Positions 12,901 to 26,600 are shown, counted from the first letter of the stretch. The stretch: DNA of 64,000 nucleotides from Mansonella perstans (GCA_037074765.1 JBAMDO010000098.1:62001-126000), one strand, 5' to 3'. Made by a program: numbers and translations. The notes: a model not told the origin generated them from the letters alone.

Positions 12901-15900
12901 CTTCACTTTCCATCAAGAGCGCCATTTTCCTGAATGTCAAAATCTCTAGCCAGTGAGAAGTATAATTAAAGGTATCCACTTGATCTGATTATTTAATAAT
13001 GTATTTTGTTCTTGTTAGTTGTTTCATGAGACAACTAATTCAATTCCAATGGGTTTGTCGTTTGTTTAATGCAAGATAGATAAAGCATGGAACAGAATAA
13101 ATCCAATTTTTCTTTAATGTTAATTATTACCAAAGAAATTGTTGGAACACAAACGCCAAGAGTGATAAGTCGCTAAGGCATCATAAAAATTGTTCAGCTG
13201 TTGTTGTGTCAGTTCGGTCACTTTGTCGATTCCATGTTCGATTTGTTTTGATAGTTTGTTGCCTTCTTTATCGACCTCTTTCCAAATATCCCATACTAGC
13301 TGCTTCGTTAGATAATTGTCGTAGGTTTGTTGTTATGATAGAATTTCCAGCTCGGCATTCATTTTTTCAATTTCAAAGTGATCAATGATTCCACTGGTAA
13401 ATTTTATTGATTTCAATTCGAAGTTCTTTGATTTGCAAGGCGTAATTTGCAGACCTCCATTGATGCGTTTAGCGATTATGTCACCTCTTTGTAGTATTAG
13501 ATTAGCTGCTACAGTAGAGTTATTATGTGATATCCATTCAGTAAGTTTTAAACTTATTTTTCAAAAGTTTGAACGGAATCCCAGAGATTCACCTCATTTT
13601 TCAGTCGAGATAATAGATAGAATCAATAAAAAATAGTGGTTATAGCAATAAGTTTTTTGTTATTCAACTTGGTTTTTCTTTGTGCTGCTCTACTTCAAAA
13701 GCAATTGGTTCCTCTTTTGCTTCATCCTTTGCCGTTGTTCTTCGAATTTCTTTACCGTCTTTTTCATTTACTTCTAGGAGGGTAAATTAAGTTGATTGAT
13801 CGATTGAAGAGTTTTCCATCAGGAGTTCTCACCATTATACTTCTCACTTTCCCATTTCTTCCGATATTGAATTCTTGAATCTTACCAACTTCCACATACT
13901 CCTTGGTAGTCCGGATTCATTTAACAAAGTTGTTTCACCAAGATGTGGAATTCGATCCTGTGCTCTTTTAGGAGAAGCTATTTTTTACTTTTGCGTACGT
14001 TTTTTAAGACTATTGAGATGTTCGTTTTTCCAGTAATTTATCTTTAGCATTCAATGGGTGGGAGTGAATTAATTTTGCATGCTATCTTCATCTAGTGGTA
14101 TATCTAATATATAAGTGTTGTGTGAAATAAAATCAATAGGTCTTATAATTTTGCAATCAACAAAATTTAAATAGGTTAATCGACAGTATTGAGTATTCCT
14201 TCAATTTCCACTGTTCTGTCATTAATTTCCATTAAAGTTTCCTACCTATTGCTCTCCTGTAAGCTTCCTTTATTAATAAATCATCCTTTCATAAATATCT
14301 CCTCTCCATGATGGTTTCGGCATAGCGTTTTTTCATATCATTCCCTCTGAAGCTAGAAAATTTTTATTTTGATCAATTAAAATTGATTAGCATTGTTACT
14401 TAAAACAAGTTTGGGATCACGCATCGCAATACAAATTTGCAAAAAACATGCATGAATATTTTTGTTGATAAGTTTTCCACAGATTCTAAATGGATTGCTC
14501 TTGTAGTAAAATAAGTGGAAAATGCTATCCATCTTTTGACTATTTCATTTTAGTTTAGCAGATAATGGTCCCAAATAATCAGGGCCAATTTGTTCAAATA
14601 TTCTTAATTTTCTGGAACGGGGTTCTGGTAATTTTGGCATCGATGATAGTTTGAATGGTTTGGCTTTCCATCGTTTGCAAGCTATGCATCCATTTATAAT
14701 TCCTTTTACTGCAGATCTGCTGCTTAATATCCAAAACCTTTGCCTTAATTCACATAATGTGTGATCAACTCCTATATGATACAGCTCTCCTCATGCTTAT
14801 GCTTAATAATGAGTTCGGTAATATGGTTGTGATTTCGTAAGTAAATAGGAAATTTACTTCCTATATTCAATCATTTCAAGCATTTCTGTTCCAATCATTT
14901 CAATCATTCCAATATATTCAATCATTTCAAGCATTCAAGCATTTCTGGATGGCTTTTTGATCTCCATAAATCGTCTGTTTCATCGAGATTCCATGTGTCT
15001 ATTTGTTGTTCGATTATCCCATCGGATTACACTTGTCTTATTAATATCCACTTCGCTACATCATAGTCACTTTTGGTCATAAAATCATTATCGATTGCAA
15101 TCATGTTATTTTTTTTTTTTTTTTTGAGACTTAGCTTAATAAATTTAAGAGCCGATAGAATTCTCTTAGTAATTGCATCCATTTACTAAAACGGTTCTCA
15201 TCTATGAATTGAAAATTTTTTAATTTAAAAATTCGATTTGCTTTTGTAACCTATTGCCATAAGAGATCTACTGAATTCATCGCCATTAACATATCTGAAT
15301 TTTCATTGGGTCTATTCAGTTTTTGCTTTAAGCCATTTCGGATCTTTCCATCATGATTCGCAAGTTCATAATTAAATCGGTAACATTCCTCTGGTCCACG
15401 AAACTGTGTTCATTTGGTACGCATGAAAGTTAAAGTCTATCTTTCATATTTCTTCGACTCAATTTTGAACGAATCGAGGAAGCAATTTAAAATAATTCTT
15501 AATCAACAATAACGTATGTTTTGAGTCCGATCATAAGGTCATAGGTATATTGTTCATTTCTAATTGTTTTAATACAAAATGTGCAACTCGTATACCAATC
15601 AGTACTGATAATAGTTCAAGTCCTGGTATGGATAAATCTTTAATAGGACCAATCTGAGACTTGTATATCTTTAGAATAAGATTGATTTCATACTTGGATT
15701 TCCTGTATGGAGACATAAACTGCTGATGCATATTCAAAGTTAGATGCATCGGTAAATATGTATATTTCCAATTGTTTTACTGAATTTACCACAAATCTTG
15801 GAAAACGATCGGCCTTTCCCTAATCATTTTGTGCCATTGTTGCTTCACATCTTAAGTTAAGAACTGATCCTAAGACCTTTTTTGCTTTTTGTGAAATTTA
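12900..15900 (-). mobile_element. Decayed BEL/Pao-type LTR retrotransposon fragment
   Basis: Minus-strand remnants in the usual BEL/Pao order. About 15850-15530 holds an RNase H-like piece with DLSIPGLELLSVLIGIRV. About 14790-14560 holds the integrase zinc-finger region (VDHTLCELRQRFW, then CIACKRW) and the stretch ending GPDYLGPL. About 13960-13780 holds the integrase C-terminal region (NESGLPRSMWKL; KVRSIMVRTPDGKL). Below about 13650 lies a further frame rich in polar and coiled-coil-like sequence that could be the remains of an env-like third ORF; that part is weak. Frames shift often and stops are frequent, the gag, protease and reverse transcriptase parts are absent, and no flanking LTR pair was recognised, so the copy is dead. 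Confidence 0.8.
14868..14946. repeat. ATTCAATCATTTCAAGC-type minisatellite
   Basis: Several imperfect copies of a 15-20-base unit (TTCAATCATTTCAAGCATT) lie inside the retroelement remnant, between its integrase and RNase H pieces. They are likely a local slippage expansion after insertion. Confidence 0.7.
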
Positions 15901-18104
15901 AAATAATCAGCTCACATTTGAAAGCTCACAAAATTGGATATTATGAAATAGAAATGTCCAGTTATGGTATCTTTTTTTCATTACAAAGCACTGATATTAG
16001 CAAATTAAAATTTTTGCAAATAAAACAAACTTTGAAATTTTCTTGAAAATATCTCAAATCTATATCTTGCAAATTTGAATTCGTACTCTGCACATTAACT
16101 AATAATTTCGTTTTAACTCAGTCATAGTAATATGATTATTTACTTTTATTAATAGAAATCGGAATAGAATGATCGAATAATCATTTTTCTTGCATTGATT
16201 AATAACGTTTAAAATTCCAAAAAGTTTTAATAGCGCCCAAGCATAATTAGCATTTAATCAAGGAATCGTAACTAAAAAATAGTGATTAATTAAAATGTTT
16301 TAAAAAGGCATTCTTTACCTGTACGAAAATATATTGCGCAAAGAAAATTTAAAAATAAACTTCGTTAAGTTGTAGATTTAGTCATTCGCGGGTCAGATCA
16401 TTTATTTGTACATTATCCATTTGTTTATTTGCTTGCAGATTTGTTTACATTTTGCATTTTTGAAATGGTAAGGAAATAATTTTCGTCTTTTGCTCTAAAA
16501 ACCTTTTACTTCGAATGAATCACTGAATAATTTTTTGAAAATGTGAATAAAATACTTCTTTTTTAAAATACTTGAAATACTTCTTTTCTTTTTTAAAATA
16601 CTTGAAATACTTCTTTTCTTTTTTAAAATACTTAAAATACTTTTCTTTTTTAAAATACTTGAAATACTTCTTTTTTAAAATACTTGATTCTTTTTTAAAA
16701 TACTTGAAATTATTGTTTTTTTTGTTGTAAAACATTTGCACATATTTTATTCATCAATTATAATGGATGCAGTAATGAGAAATAGAAAGTTAAGCTATGA
16801 AATAAATGCTAGCAATTTTGATAAAATCAATCACTGAATTGTGATAGCTGCCAATTTGGTACAGTAAATCATTGTATCAAATCATATTCAATATGGAATT
16901 GCTTACAATAGTTTGGAAATAATTTCGAAATTTTAAGCATAACAAATATAATGTTCACATAAGGCCAAATATTGCTATATAAGGGTTTGTTGTCGGAATG
17001 TGTAAAGGCAGTAATAAAGCCGAATATCAGGATAAATCGTATAACATTTATGAAATGGCTTTATTGATTATCGATAAATTAGAAATGAAAGTTTTTGCTT
17101 TTGGATTTGTTTCAGGCATTTCTTACAAAAATTTACAATTCTGAAAATAACCAGAAACACAATTTGTGTTTTTTTTCACAGAATAAAAATTTTGTTTCTC
17201 TAAATTGCTAAATTATGCAATACAAATTTAATGTAGAAACAAATATGAAGTAATTTTTAGTTTTTTATACTTTCTTTATCTAATTTATATTGTTCTAACT
17301 TTTCCCACTTAATTATTTTCTCATATATTTATTCATGATCCTTACATATTTTTGACAAATTTTATTTAAAATGTAATTTTTTTTCACTCAGTTATGCATC
17401 AATTTTTTTGCATTGAATAAATTTTTATATTTCATATATTTTTTTACCAAAAAGTTATATGTAAATTTTTTCATTCAATCATTTTAAATATCTACATTAA
17501 ATTAATAATATATACTAAATTAATAATATATACTAATTACTATATACTAATTAATTCATTCCATATAACTTTTCGGTAATAAAAAATCGCCAATGAATTA
17601 ATTATATTTATTCTATGACAGCTGTCCATTATGACAATAGTTGTACTGTAATTTTAATTTAAAAACTGATATCGTTTGTTGAAATTGTGGAATTAATAAT
17701 GTTTGCATTTCAAATTATGTTGAATCATCGGATTCCAGAAACTTTTAACTGATTGGAAATGTTGCATTTCAGAAAAAAAAAGTTGTGTTAAAAGAAAAAA
17801 ATTGAATCAGTGCATTTGGAAGCTATCTTAAAATTGCAAATCTCAAAGTGACAAATCAAACATCAAAAATTGGAGGGTTTTAACATTTTTAATTTCACTT
17901 TTTTTAATTTAAAATTGTTTGAAAATTTGATTTTTTTTTTTGCGTAGAAAAATAAATAAACATCAATTAATAGAGCAGTGTTTCAAAATATGAGATTATT
18001 GAAAAGAAAATTGAGAGAATTTTAAAATTTAAGCACCGTTATATCTATAATATCATTATATCGATTGTTCAATTAGCCATTTCAAATTCTGAAAATTAGT
18101 TAAA
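15900..18104. other. AT-rich intergenic DNA
   Basis: No gene seen. It contains the minisatellite at 16555-16712 and AT-rich duplications near 17485-17560 (TTAATAATATATACTAA units). Confidence 0.5.
16555..16712. repeat. Minisatellite, about 30-bp TTTTTTAAAATACTTGAAATAC unit
   Basis: At least five copies of a 20-30-base unit built on TTTTTTAAAATACTT, varying in the length of the spacer. Read on the minus strand it gives an open frame of repeated FKYFKKE; this is judged to be a by-product of the repeat and not a gene. Confidence 0.85.
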
Positions 18105-19576
18105 TCAGTTTTTGCAGCAAAAGTTTCCATCCAAGCATATAGTAAAACCAGCGGAGCATGTAGATGTTTTAGTTGGATAAGAGTATGGAATTTGATGACC
18201 GGGAAATTGATAATTTGAAGTTGGATAGTGATAAGGATAAATTGAAAAAGGCTTAGGCTGATAATAATAACTAGAAGAGGATGGTAGGTAGGACTGGCTG
18301 GAAGGAAGGCTATATTGTGCCGATGGTTGTAGCTGAAATTAAATAAATTATAAAAATTCAATCCGATTGAAACATTTTAAATATTTTTTTTTTTTTTTTT
18401 TTTAGCAGAATGTGAACAATAAAAAAACTGCTTATTGTTAATTTGATCACTCTGGAAATGAGTGATTTTATTTGAGAGAATTAATTATAATTTAAATTGA
18501 TAAAATTATTCTGAAATAAATTAGTTATATTATGAAATATTAAACACTTACTTCTTTGTATGTGCTATCACCTGCACTACCATAATAGCTACTACAACCG
18601 GCACAAATGAATAAAATACAGCAGAAGGGAGATGGAGTTGGTATCACGGGTAATCGAGTTGGTACTACGGGTATTGGTGTAACTGGAGGTAACGGTCTTA
18701 TCGGTATCGTATATGGCGGAGGAGTAGGAGGAGGATACGTTGGCTGAACGGGTGACGAACAATCGCAAGTTTGTGGGCAAGAACACGAAATTTGCAATAC
18801 TAAATGGATTGGTCCACAGCTACACGATGATGGTTGACATGAGCAATGTCTTTTGACAAGCTTATGCGACATTTCGGCATTCTTTTCCAATTGCTGCAAA
18901 ACTCTTTTCTCCTCTTTTTTTAAAGCATAGAATTTAAGATTTTAGATATGAGATATTAAAAATAAGGTATAAATTGAAAATTTTAAGTGATTTGCTCTAT
19001 TTCACATGACAATTTAAAATAATTTCAAAACTAGGCAAATATGGGATTTAATAAATGCTAACAGTTAATTACCCATCATGATCAGAAGTTAGCATTACTG
19101 AAGTAAAAAATTACCATTACAGTAGCAAACGCTGATATTACATGTCGTAAATTTGAAACAGCAACGAATAATATCAGAGAAAATAGAAATTGATAGTGAA
19201 TTTAACGAGTTAGCACACTATGAATTGAAATTAAATATGGATTAAATTAGTATATTACATTATAAAGTTGGCATGGAAAATATGTGAATTTGGTAATGAC
19301 CAAGTATTCTTTAATCAAATTTGAAGATTTTAAACTATTTACTTCATTAAATCACAACAACCTAAATAGTATTAGTATAGCAAATTAACTTGGAGATAAA
19401 GTTAAAAATTAAAATTTGGAAGTCTAATTTTATTCTGGAATTCATATCCATATTTAACTTTGCTAATCAACAATATTCTTTTATTTGAAATTTTATTTCA
19501 AACTTTCCCAAAAAAAACTTACAATTTTGCCGGTCGTAACCATAATGAACGTTAGTAAAATTATGGTAAATTGCAT
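18105..19576 (-). CDS. Secreted Cys/Pro-rich protein (CSC-motif family), 207 aa
   Basis: Three minus-strand exons: 19576-19523, 18893-18552 and 18332-18105, all in phase 0 with GTAAGT donors and TTTGCAG/TTTCAG acceptors. Exon 1 encodes a signal peptide (MQFTIILLTFIMVTTGKI). Exon 2 has a possible dibasic processing site (VKRH, residues 31-34), two Cys clusters (C35/37/42/44 and C55/57/61/63), a Pro-rich stretch (about 66-107) and FCCILFICAGC (108-118). Exon 3 is Ser/Tyr/Pro/Gln-rich and ends with C191, C198 and C204-C205 (FCCKN). Two acceptor-like sites lie 8 and 17 bases before the ATG, fitting trans-splicing. No known family recognised; the composition suggests an extracellular, cross-linked cuticle or secretory product. 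A broken relative lies in opposite orientation at 21362-22133. Confidence 0.8.
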
Positions 19577-21361
19577 AATTTTCCTGCAAATCCTGCAACA
19601 AAATAAAAAAATAATTATTGGTTCTAAATTGAAATTAATACTGAAATTATTAATTAGTAATTACAACGTTAATTAATTGAACTATAAATAAGCACAAAGC
19701 GACTTTGCTTTGTAACTATTTATACTAAATTTTAATTGTGTAAATTCAATGGGAAATTCAAGTTCACACCCATACATACAATTTATTTGTACAAATGCAC
19801 AAGTATACAAATAGGGGAAAAAAATTTTTGAATAGGAAATGAAAAAAGGGAAAAAGGAAGAGTTGTTGATCAGTAAGCGCAATCAGACAACCAACTTTAT
19901 GGTATTGACAAAATGCTAACTGACAAAAACTGGAACTTCTAGTTTTTATCAAAGGACTTCAGTTTGCTGCTTGGCACTTTCAGTCTGCCGCTACAACAAC
20001 CGCAAGTTGCTTATCCTTCAGTGCCTGCAAATCTATGATCGTAAATAATATTTTAATGATTAAGTAAAGAAAAAAGCAAGAACTTTAATTATTTAAATTG
20101 AAAGAAATGCAAAGCGCAGTAAAGAAATACTTTTTTATTTATGCAAAGATCAGTAAGGTGCTTTTACTTTACCATTTACAAGTAATTAGTCATCCATCTT
20201 TTACAATGGAAAATTAATTTTAATTGATTTAATTGAAAAAAAAGTTTTTCTTTTTTGGTTAACATAAATTTTCTTTTGAAAAAATCTTGAACAATTTCCT
20301 AACTAATTTATGACAGAAATGTTAGTGAGATAACAACTAATTTTTATCTATTGTAAAAATGTTGCATGATTCTTATATTTTTATTAGTAATGTATCAATC
20401 ATCTTTCATTAAATATTGTAAACAGTTCATGTATTCTTATGAATAATGTATCAATTATTTTTTATTGCAAATTAATATAATAAACATCATACACCAAATA
20501 TTTCGAGCATTTTTAATATACCCATTAGCAACTCATTAATTATTATTTAAATATATCAATTACAATTTACCATAAATGAATATATTAATCATGCATATTA
20601 AATATTGCCAACATTTTTTGAACATTTTCATCATAGTATTTATCTAACAACAATAGCAAGAAAAAAATTATAAAAAAATTTTTCAATTCCCTATTTTTGT
20701 TCTTCGTTTTTTTTTAACCATTTTCGTTTCTATGTATATTTTTAATTAATATTTTTATCTGGTATTTTTTTTCCTTCTTTCTGCTTAAATAAATATCAAA
20801 ACACAATAAAATTTTTTTCAATTTCCTGTCGTCTCAAGATATTGTCGTTTTCAACTAGCTTTTTTCCAGTAAACGGGAAACTATACGTAATCATTTATTT
20901 GCAAAATGCAAACACTTAAATTCACTGTCATTCTTGAGAGAAAAAGAAATGAAAGCGAATCAGAAGTAGCATATTTTACGATCGTCTGATTGGTTAACTT
21001 AACAATTTAGTTTATATTTGACAACAAATTGAATTTGATCGAAATTTTTCGTGTTAAAAAGAATTTTTTCGCATAAATACACACACACACACATATATAT
21101 ATATATACAAACAATAAACTAACATTCTTTTTTCTTTTAAATTTCAGTTCACAAATAGATATGAACGAAGGAACGATGAGTTTTTGTCACTTAGATTAGC
21201 AAACAACGAAAAAAATGGAATTTAAAGTATACGTCAATATAAAATAGGCCAAAGCAATTATAATATGCTAGTTTCAAAATAAATCACAACCATGTGTTAT
21301 GTGGCAAAGTTTATATTTCACTTTCTTTTACAATCCATTTTCAAAAAATGAAGAAAAAAAA
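19577..21361. other. Shared upstream region of the Cys-rich gene and its inverted paralogue
   Basis: About 1.8 kb between the two divergent starts. AT-rich; no third gene is supported. A CA/TA microsatellite lies near 21080-21109. A short open stretch near 19981-20037 (QQPQVAYPSVPANL on the plus strand) resembles the Pro/Gln-rich tail style of the neighbour but is too short to call. Confidence 0.45.
21080..21109. repeat. CA then TA dinucleotide microsatellite
   Basis: A run of about six AC units passes directly into about six AT units. Confidence 0.9.
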
Positions 21362-22133
21362 ATGCATATTTCAATCGTTCTATTTGTTATTGCATTAGCA
21401 CACACATTACAATTATTGAAATGGTAAGTTAGAAAGGTAAAATAAAATTTTTGCATTTTTATTTATTTAATTTTGAAAAAATTCTTTAAATTCGTCTGTA
21501 TAATAAATTTGCACTTTTAAAGTTCTTAAATGATTGTGCCAAGAAATTAATGCTTAATTCCTATCATTTTGAAATTTTTTTGTCAAAAGAAAGTAAAATT
21601 GTGTATTTGGATACAGTAAAGAAGAAAAAAAAGTTTGATGGAGAAGCATTTTTAAAATTAAAGACAATTTTTTAATTGCTTTCAAGTAATTAATCAATTT
21701 ATATTTAATTAATTATGCATTAGTTTTCATGTGTAAAAGCAGCAATGAAAATAAATGATGCAGTTTTCTCTTCAATTAAAGTAAGAAATAATTATTCATT
21801 AATCTAACTAATTTAGTTAAAAGATTTTCTTTTACTTAAATATTTAAACCACACCACACAAAGGAACGTTATTCAAAAGCCTACAAAAAATGATGGTTTC
21901 TTTGAAAGTATTAAACGTCAATGCTCTTGCACACCACCATCTTGTACACAAAATTGACTGTAATATTTTCACTATCTTGCTCTTGTCCACAAGTTTGTAA
22001 CTGTAGACAATCATAATTATCTCATATATCCTCAATCATTACCTCCGTAACTATACCATCGCCAATGACATTACTTTCTGCAACTGTTTCCGCTTACTGT
22101 TGCATATTATTTATCAGTAGCACATGCTATGGA
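21362..22133 (+). pseudogene. Broken inverted paralogue of the Cys-rich secreted protein
   Basis: The plus strand holds the parts of the neighbouring Cys-rich gene in order but no longer in one frame. A signal-peptide exon at 21362-21423 (MHISIVLFVIALAHTLQLLK) ends at a GTAAGT donor. After an intron come QCSCTPPSCTQN (about 21920-21955) and a stop; then, in another frame, SCSCPQVCNC (about 21976-22005), an in-frame TAA, a Ser/Thr/Pro stretch, and YCCILFISSTCYG ending at a GTAAGT donor at 22134. These match CSCQPSSCSC, SCSCPQTCDC and FCCILFICAGC of the intact gene, including the position of the second donor. At least one frameshift and two stops are seen. A third exon was not found. Confidence 0.75.
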
Positions 22134-22560
22134 GTAAGTTTCATTACTTCTCTTTCATTTTTTCCATCAGTAATAGTAATTTAGTTTAATAAAATTCAAA
22201 TTAATAAAAATCTGCAGAAATTTCAATAAATTTATGCTAACTTATGAATTAAGTTATTTTCAAATTGCACAGTAGAAAATAAATATGAGAGTATAAGACG
22301 ATAATTTAATTTTAATCATACTCATTTTCAATTTTCAGTAATTGACTAATTCTGGATCGTTTTGCAAGAGAATGCCCATATACTTTGGCAATTTTTTTAC
22401 GAAACGTAGTTGATTTTTTCCGGAACAAAAATTATAAAAATGTGATTCATAAATCTTGACACTCTACAAATTGTAATGATGATTTCTTTAACATGATTCA
22501 TTCAACTATTATTTGAAAATACCTAACAAAGCATCCAATTGAATATTTGAAATACCCAAC

Positions 22561-22609
22561 AAAGCAAAAAAAAAAATGAATGAATAAAAATTCAATTCAT
22601 TTTTGCTTT
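22561..22609. repeat. Imperfect short hairpin (AAAGCAAAAA...TTTTTGCTTT)
   Basis: Left arm 22561-22584 and right arm 22591-22609 pair around a 6-base loop, apart from extra A residues in the left arm and one inserted base in the right. Confidence 0.7.
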
Positions 22610-23555
22610 ACGTCGTTTTTTTTGAATCTAATTCATAACTACCAGCATTGTAAATAGTACTGATAAAGCTCATCGATAATATCATGCACCGTTTGACAAA
22701 CTGTTATTAAGAATATTGATAAAACAAATCAATGCAGTCGGTGTCACTTAATAATGGTATCATTTAAAATAAAATCCATAACTGTCAGTATTGTAGATAT
22801 AACTGATTGTCAATATAGTAAATGATTACATTATATGCTTATCGTTAAAAATGAATAATAAAGCCAATCGATAACATTATATAGCAGCTGATGACCTTAT
22901 CATTCTAAAAAAAAACTTATTTTTTATCAGTTTGAAATAATTAAGATCTACATTGCCAACTTGTTTCATCAGGAATTTAATTCTGCAGCTGATCAATATT
23001 CAAAATGCTTGCAATAATCATGACTTTAACATGCAAATACTTGCTTATATTTTCATATAATAATTATAATCATGCTGATTATAAATCCCATTTAATTCAT
23101 TTATTATTTAAGAATTTTATATTTGCAATTTACAATATAGATGATACATGATTAATTAAATAATTTTGCATAATTTTTTTAAAAGTTTCGATTGATTATG
23201 TATTGTAATAAATTGTGTATTGATCATTTATCATGAATGTTAATAAAGCAATTCAATTTTATCAATTCAACATTTAAATACTGCTTAAATATAGCATGTG
23301 AAATTTATTTAGTATAATCTATCCAAATGAAAAAAAAAAAAAAAAAATAAGAAAGCTCAATATATACATATTTATAATGATTGAATTATCATCCAATTAC
23401 ATTCACTTATATTTTTTAACAAATTCCAATGAATAAAGATAATTTTAAATTCCAGCACTGAACAATTATTCGGTTCTATTTGCATGTAGCTCCCAAATTA
23501 CAATTATCCTTTTTTGGATTGTAGAAATCTTCTGGACAATGATATTCTTTATAAG

Positions 23556-23561
23556 TTTATT
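23556..23561 (-). terminator. Candidate poly(A) signal of the phosphatase gene
   Basis: AATAAA on the minus strand, about 134 bases past the phosphatase stop codon. Confidence 0.55.
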
Positions 23562-23694
23562 ACTTAATGATTCTTCATAGATCAGAAATTCAATTTCATC
23601 ACAAAAGAAACAATATGTTTATCATTCAACTTAATTTCATTTGACATGATATACATTTTATACTCAAATACTTGATTTCCTTTTTTTTTGTTGT

Positions 23695-26600
23695 TTATCC
23701 CGTAACTTTGTCATAATCAGTCACGAAAACCTTATATTTTGCCATTACATCGTCATTATCAGCAAAAATTTTATATTTATCAATGAAATAAAATAACATC
23801 ACTCGATGCACATAAAGATATTGCTGCAAATTATGATAAAAGCATGATTTATTGCTTGCTATCAAAGTGATAAAACCATTATTTTATTTATAAAAAAAAT
23901 AAATAGTTTTATTTATTATGGTTTTTTTTCGATATTATTCGAAAATATCTATCGAAATTATTCAATATTTGTTACAGTTATTATTTTTTTAAAGCATCGA
24001 ACTTAAAATTATGTATATTAATATTTCGTGTAAATTTGTTTTTGAGGATAAAAGAAAAAAGTAAGCTGAAACTGAAAAATTTTTGAAAAAAATTTGTTAA
24101 AAATTAATTACCAACCAACTAAAAAAAAATTTTAAATACAAATATTTCTTTTATTTCGATTTTAATTGAAATTTTATCAATAGATACCATATCATTTTGT
24201 ATGGTATATGGTCGTTGATTTCGTAGCTCTTTGAGAATTTCATCCATTGATTCGCACGGTATACCTTGTTGAAGTTTCTCCAGAATATACTCAATTGCTA
24301 CAATCGCACCTGTTCTACCAATACCAGCAGAGCAATGTACCACGATTGGCTTCTTGGTACCACGAATATTTGATAAAAGGACCTATAAAAAACAGAGTTG
24401 ATAACATTCCTAATTGTAATGCATTTTGTTGGAAAAACAGAAAAAATTAATGAATACCATAGACGTAAGTCTACATGGTGGTACACCACGATCTGGCCAA
24501 TCAATCCACTGATAGTGACGTATTTCACGACTCTTTTCTCGACCATTTTCTTTCCATTGAACTTTCAAAAGGCAAACTCTTACATTTGTTTCATCTGGTG
24601 CCAATGATCTTACCTGATTTCATCACTATTTCGAGATAAATACATTAATTGAAAGCTAATTGAATATTAATGTTTGATATTTTAAATAAAATTTGAGGAA
24701 GCAAATAAAAAACGACACACAAATGAAATTTTAATATAAAAGCTGTGAAAATAAAATGTAAAATATGATTATTGGATATTTGCAACTTTATGGTTAAAAT
24801 CCATTCCTTTAATCTGAAATCATTTATTAACAATGTAAATATTCAAATGGATAATGGAAAAGAAGTTTGTTACTGCAGGTTCCAAAGTAGTGTTGTACAT
24901 TCGTGTAACATGCGATTTTTCTTTCTACCGGTCGTTTTCAGAACTAATATAATCATAATCAAATAACTGATTTCAAAGACAATATGTTAGCACAATATTT
25001 GGTGTTTAAAATTCAACATAATATTTAAAATTTTACGCTTAAGTAATTACCATACAAGTTGGTCCCATTTACTATAGCAATAAAATGTTATAATAAATTG
25101 TAATATGATACCCCCATATTTGAAACAGTAATATCGCCAAATGAGGCAGTTTGTCCAGCATCATTAGGCCAATATTGCTCACATTTATTCAAGCCTTTCT
25201 CAATGGTATTTGTCAACATAACGATACTATCACTTTCCTCTTGAACAACCATATGCCAAAAATCAACCACACTATTTGGCATTGGACCCTAAATGTAACT
25301 CTTCATTTGGTATTTCAACCCTAAATTTTCAGGAATATAACTACTAAAAGCAATAATTCCGCGTAACTTGTTCAATTTGCCAATGACTAAGTAATCAGTT
25401 TAATTTTTCTAAAAATTAAATTATTTCAAAAATAATGCTACAAGATTTTGCAAATTTTATGCTTAAAAAAATGAAAAATTCCTCGAAATTCTACCAGTTT
25501 GTTAGCTGTTGCTACTATTTTTCAAATGATCTGATCACACCTGCGTGCAAATGAAACGCTTCTCATTAATTGGTGTTGCAACATAATTTGCATGAATGAA
25601 ATTCTCTGTAACACCGGGCCAACGAAGAACGACACGATATTTATCTTGGCATGGAACATCTTTGTATCGAGATTTTCCAGCTTCAAAGGTGCCTTGGAAT
25701 GCATTGGTAGTCATACCTTCAGGAATATAGCGCTTCAAACTTAAAAACTCTTGACGTAATCCTCCAACTCCTTTGTCCAAAGCTCGTCGAACCCATCGCT
25801 CTACCTAGATTGAAAATCTAAGTATTTTTAAACTTGGTCATAAACTCAGCAGTAATTAGAAAAAAATTTCAATCTTATTGCATTTATAATATATTTTCAT
25901 TTACCAACTTAGCCTAATTATTGTCAAGCAAACAATTGATTTTTGTTTCACTAAATATTTTTTCAAAGTCTTAGCTTTCAAGTTTAATTTTCTAACTGTA
26001 ATTATTATTCATATATTATGTTTAGTTTGGTGATACTCTTTTAAACTTTTTAAGCAATAACAACATTGCATTCATTAATCGACTATAATTATATTTCATT
26101 CATTAATCGAATATTAACTCCTTTTGACAAAATTTTTGAAAAATAAAAGCAACATAAATATATCGTGGAAGAACTAAAGAAAAATTAATTATTACTTCCA
26201 CACGAGCATTAGCTTGACATTTGGCAACATTGATTTGCTTGGTAGTAGTTGATTTTTTATTGCCTCCCTCTTTTTTTCGACTTGATGTCTTCCTATTTAA
26301 ATTATTTTTGTTCAAAGTAAAATTCTAATTATTTGATTTTTTTTAAGAATTTATCGATAATTTCGGAATTTATTTTTATAAGGTAAAAATTCTGTAATAA
26401 TGAAATGCAAAAATGCTGAGTAGCAAAAGTGAAAAAATTGTTGAATAATAGCACAGATGCAATAGTATAGCACAGTAGCTCAGAATAGTAGTGTAATAAA
26501 AAAATTTTAATAAAAGATTAATTTTTCTTGATAATACATTAGTATTTCTATTAGTAACTCTAAATTTTCACGAATGTAGTGAAGATCATCAATATGGTCA

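Larger units (their letters stand above)
22134..23694. other. AT-rich intergenic DNA
   Basis: No gene seen. It contains the imperfect hairpin at 22561-22609 and an A15 run near 23332-23347. The minus-strand 3'UTR of the phosphatase probably extends to about 23550. Confidence 0.5.

Noticed and set aside
13206..13636. Two plus-strand open frames
   Set aside because: They lie antisense to the retroelement remnant, whose minus strand gives the more protein-like reading.
16520..16741. Minus-strand FKYFKKE repeat protein
   Set aside because: By-product of a minisatellite whose unit length happens to keep frame; no start or splice context.
18056..18361. 101-codon minus-strand frame starting MNFYNLF
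   Set aside because: Different frame from the third exon of the Cys-rich gene, which has an exact phase-0 acceptor and a sensible C-terminus.
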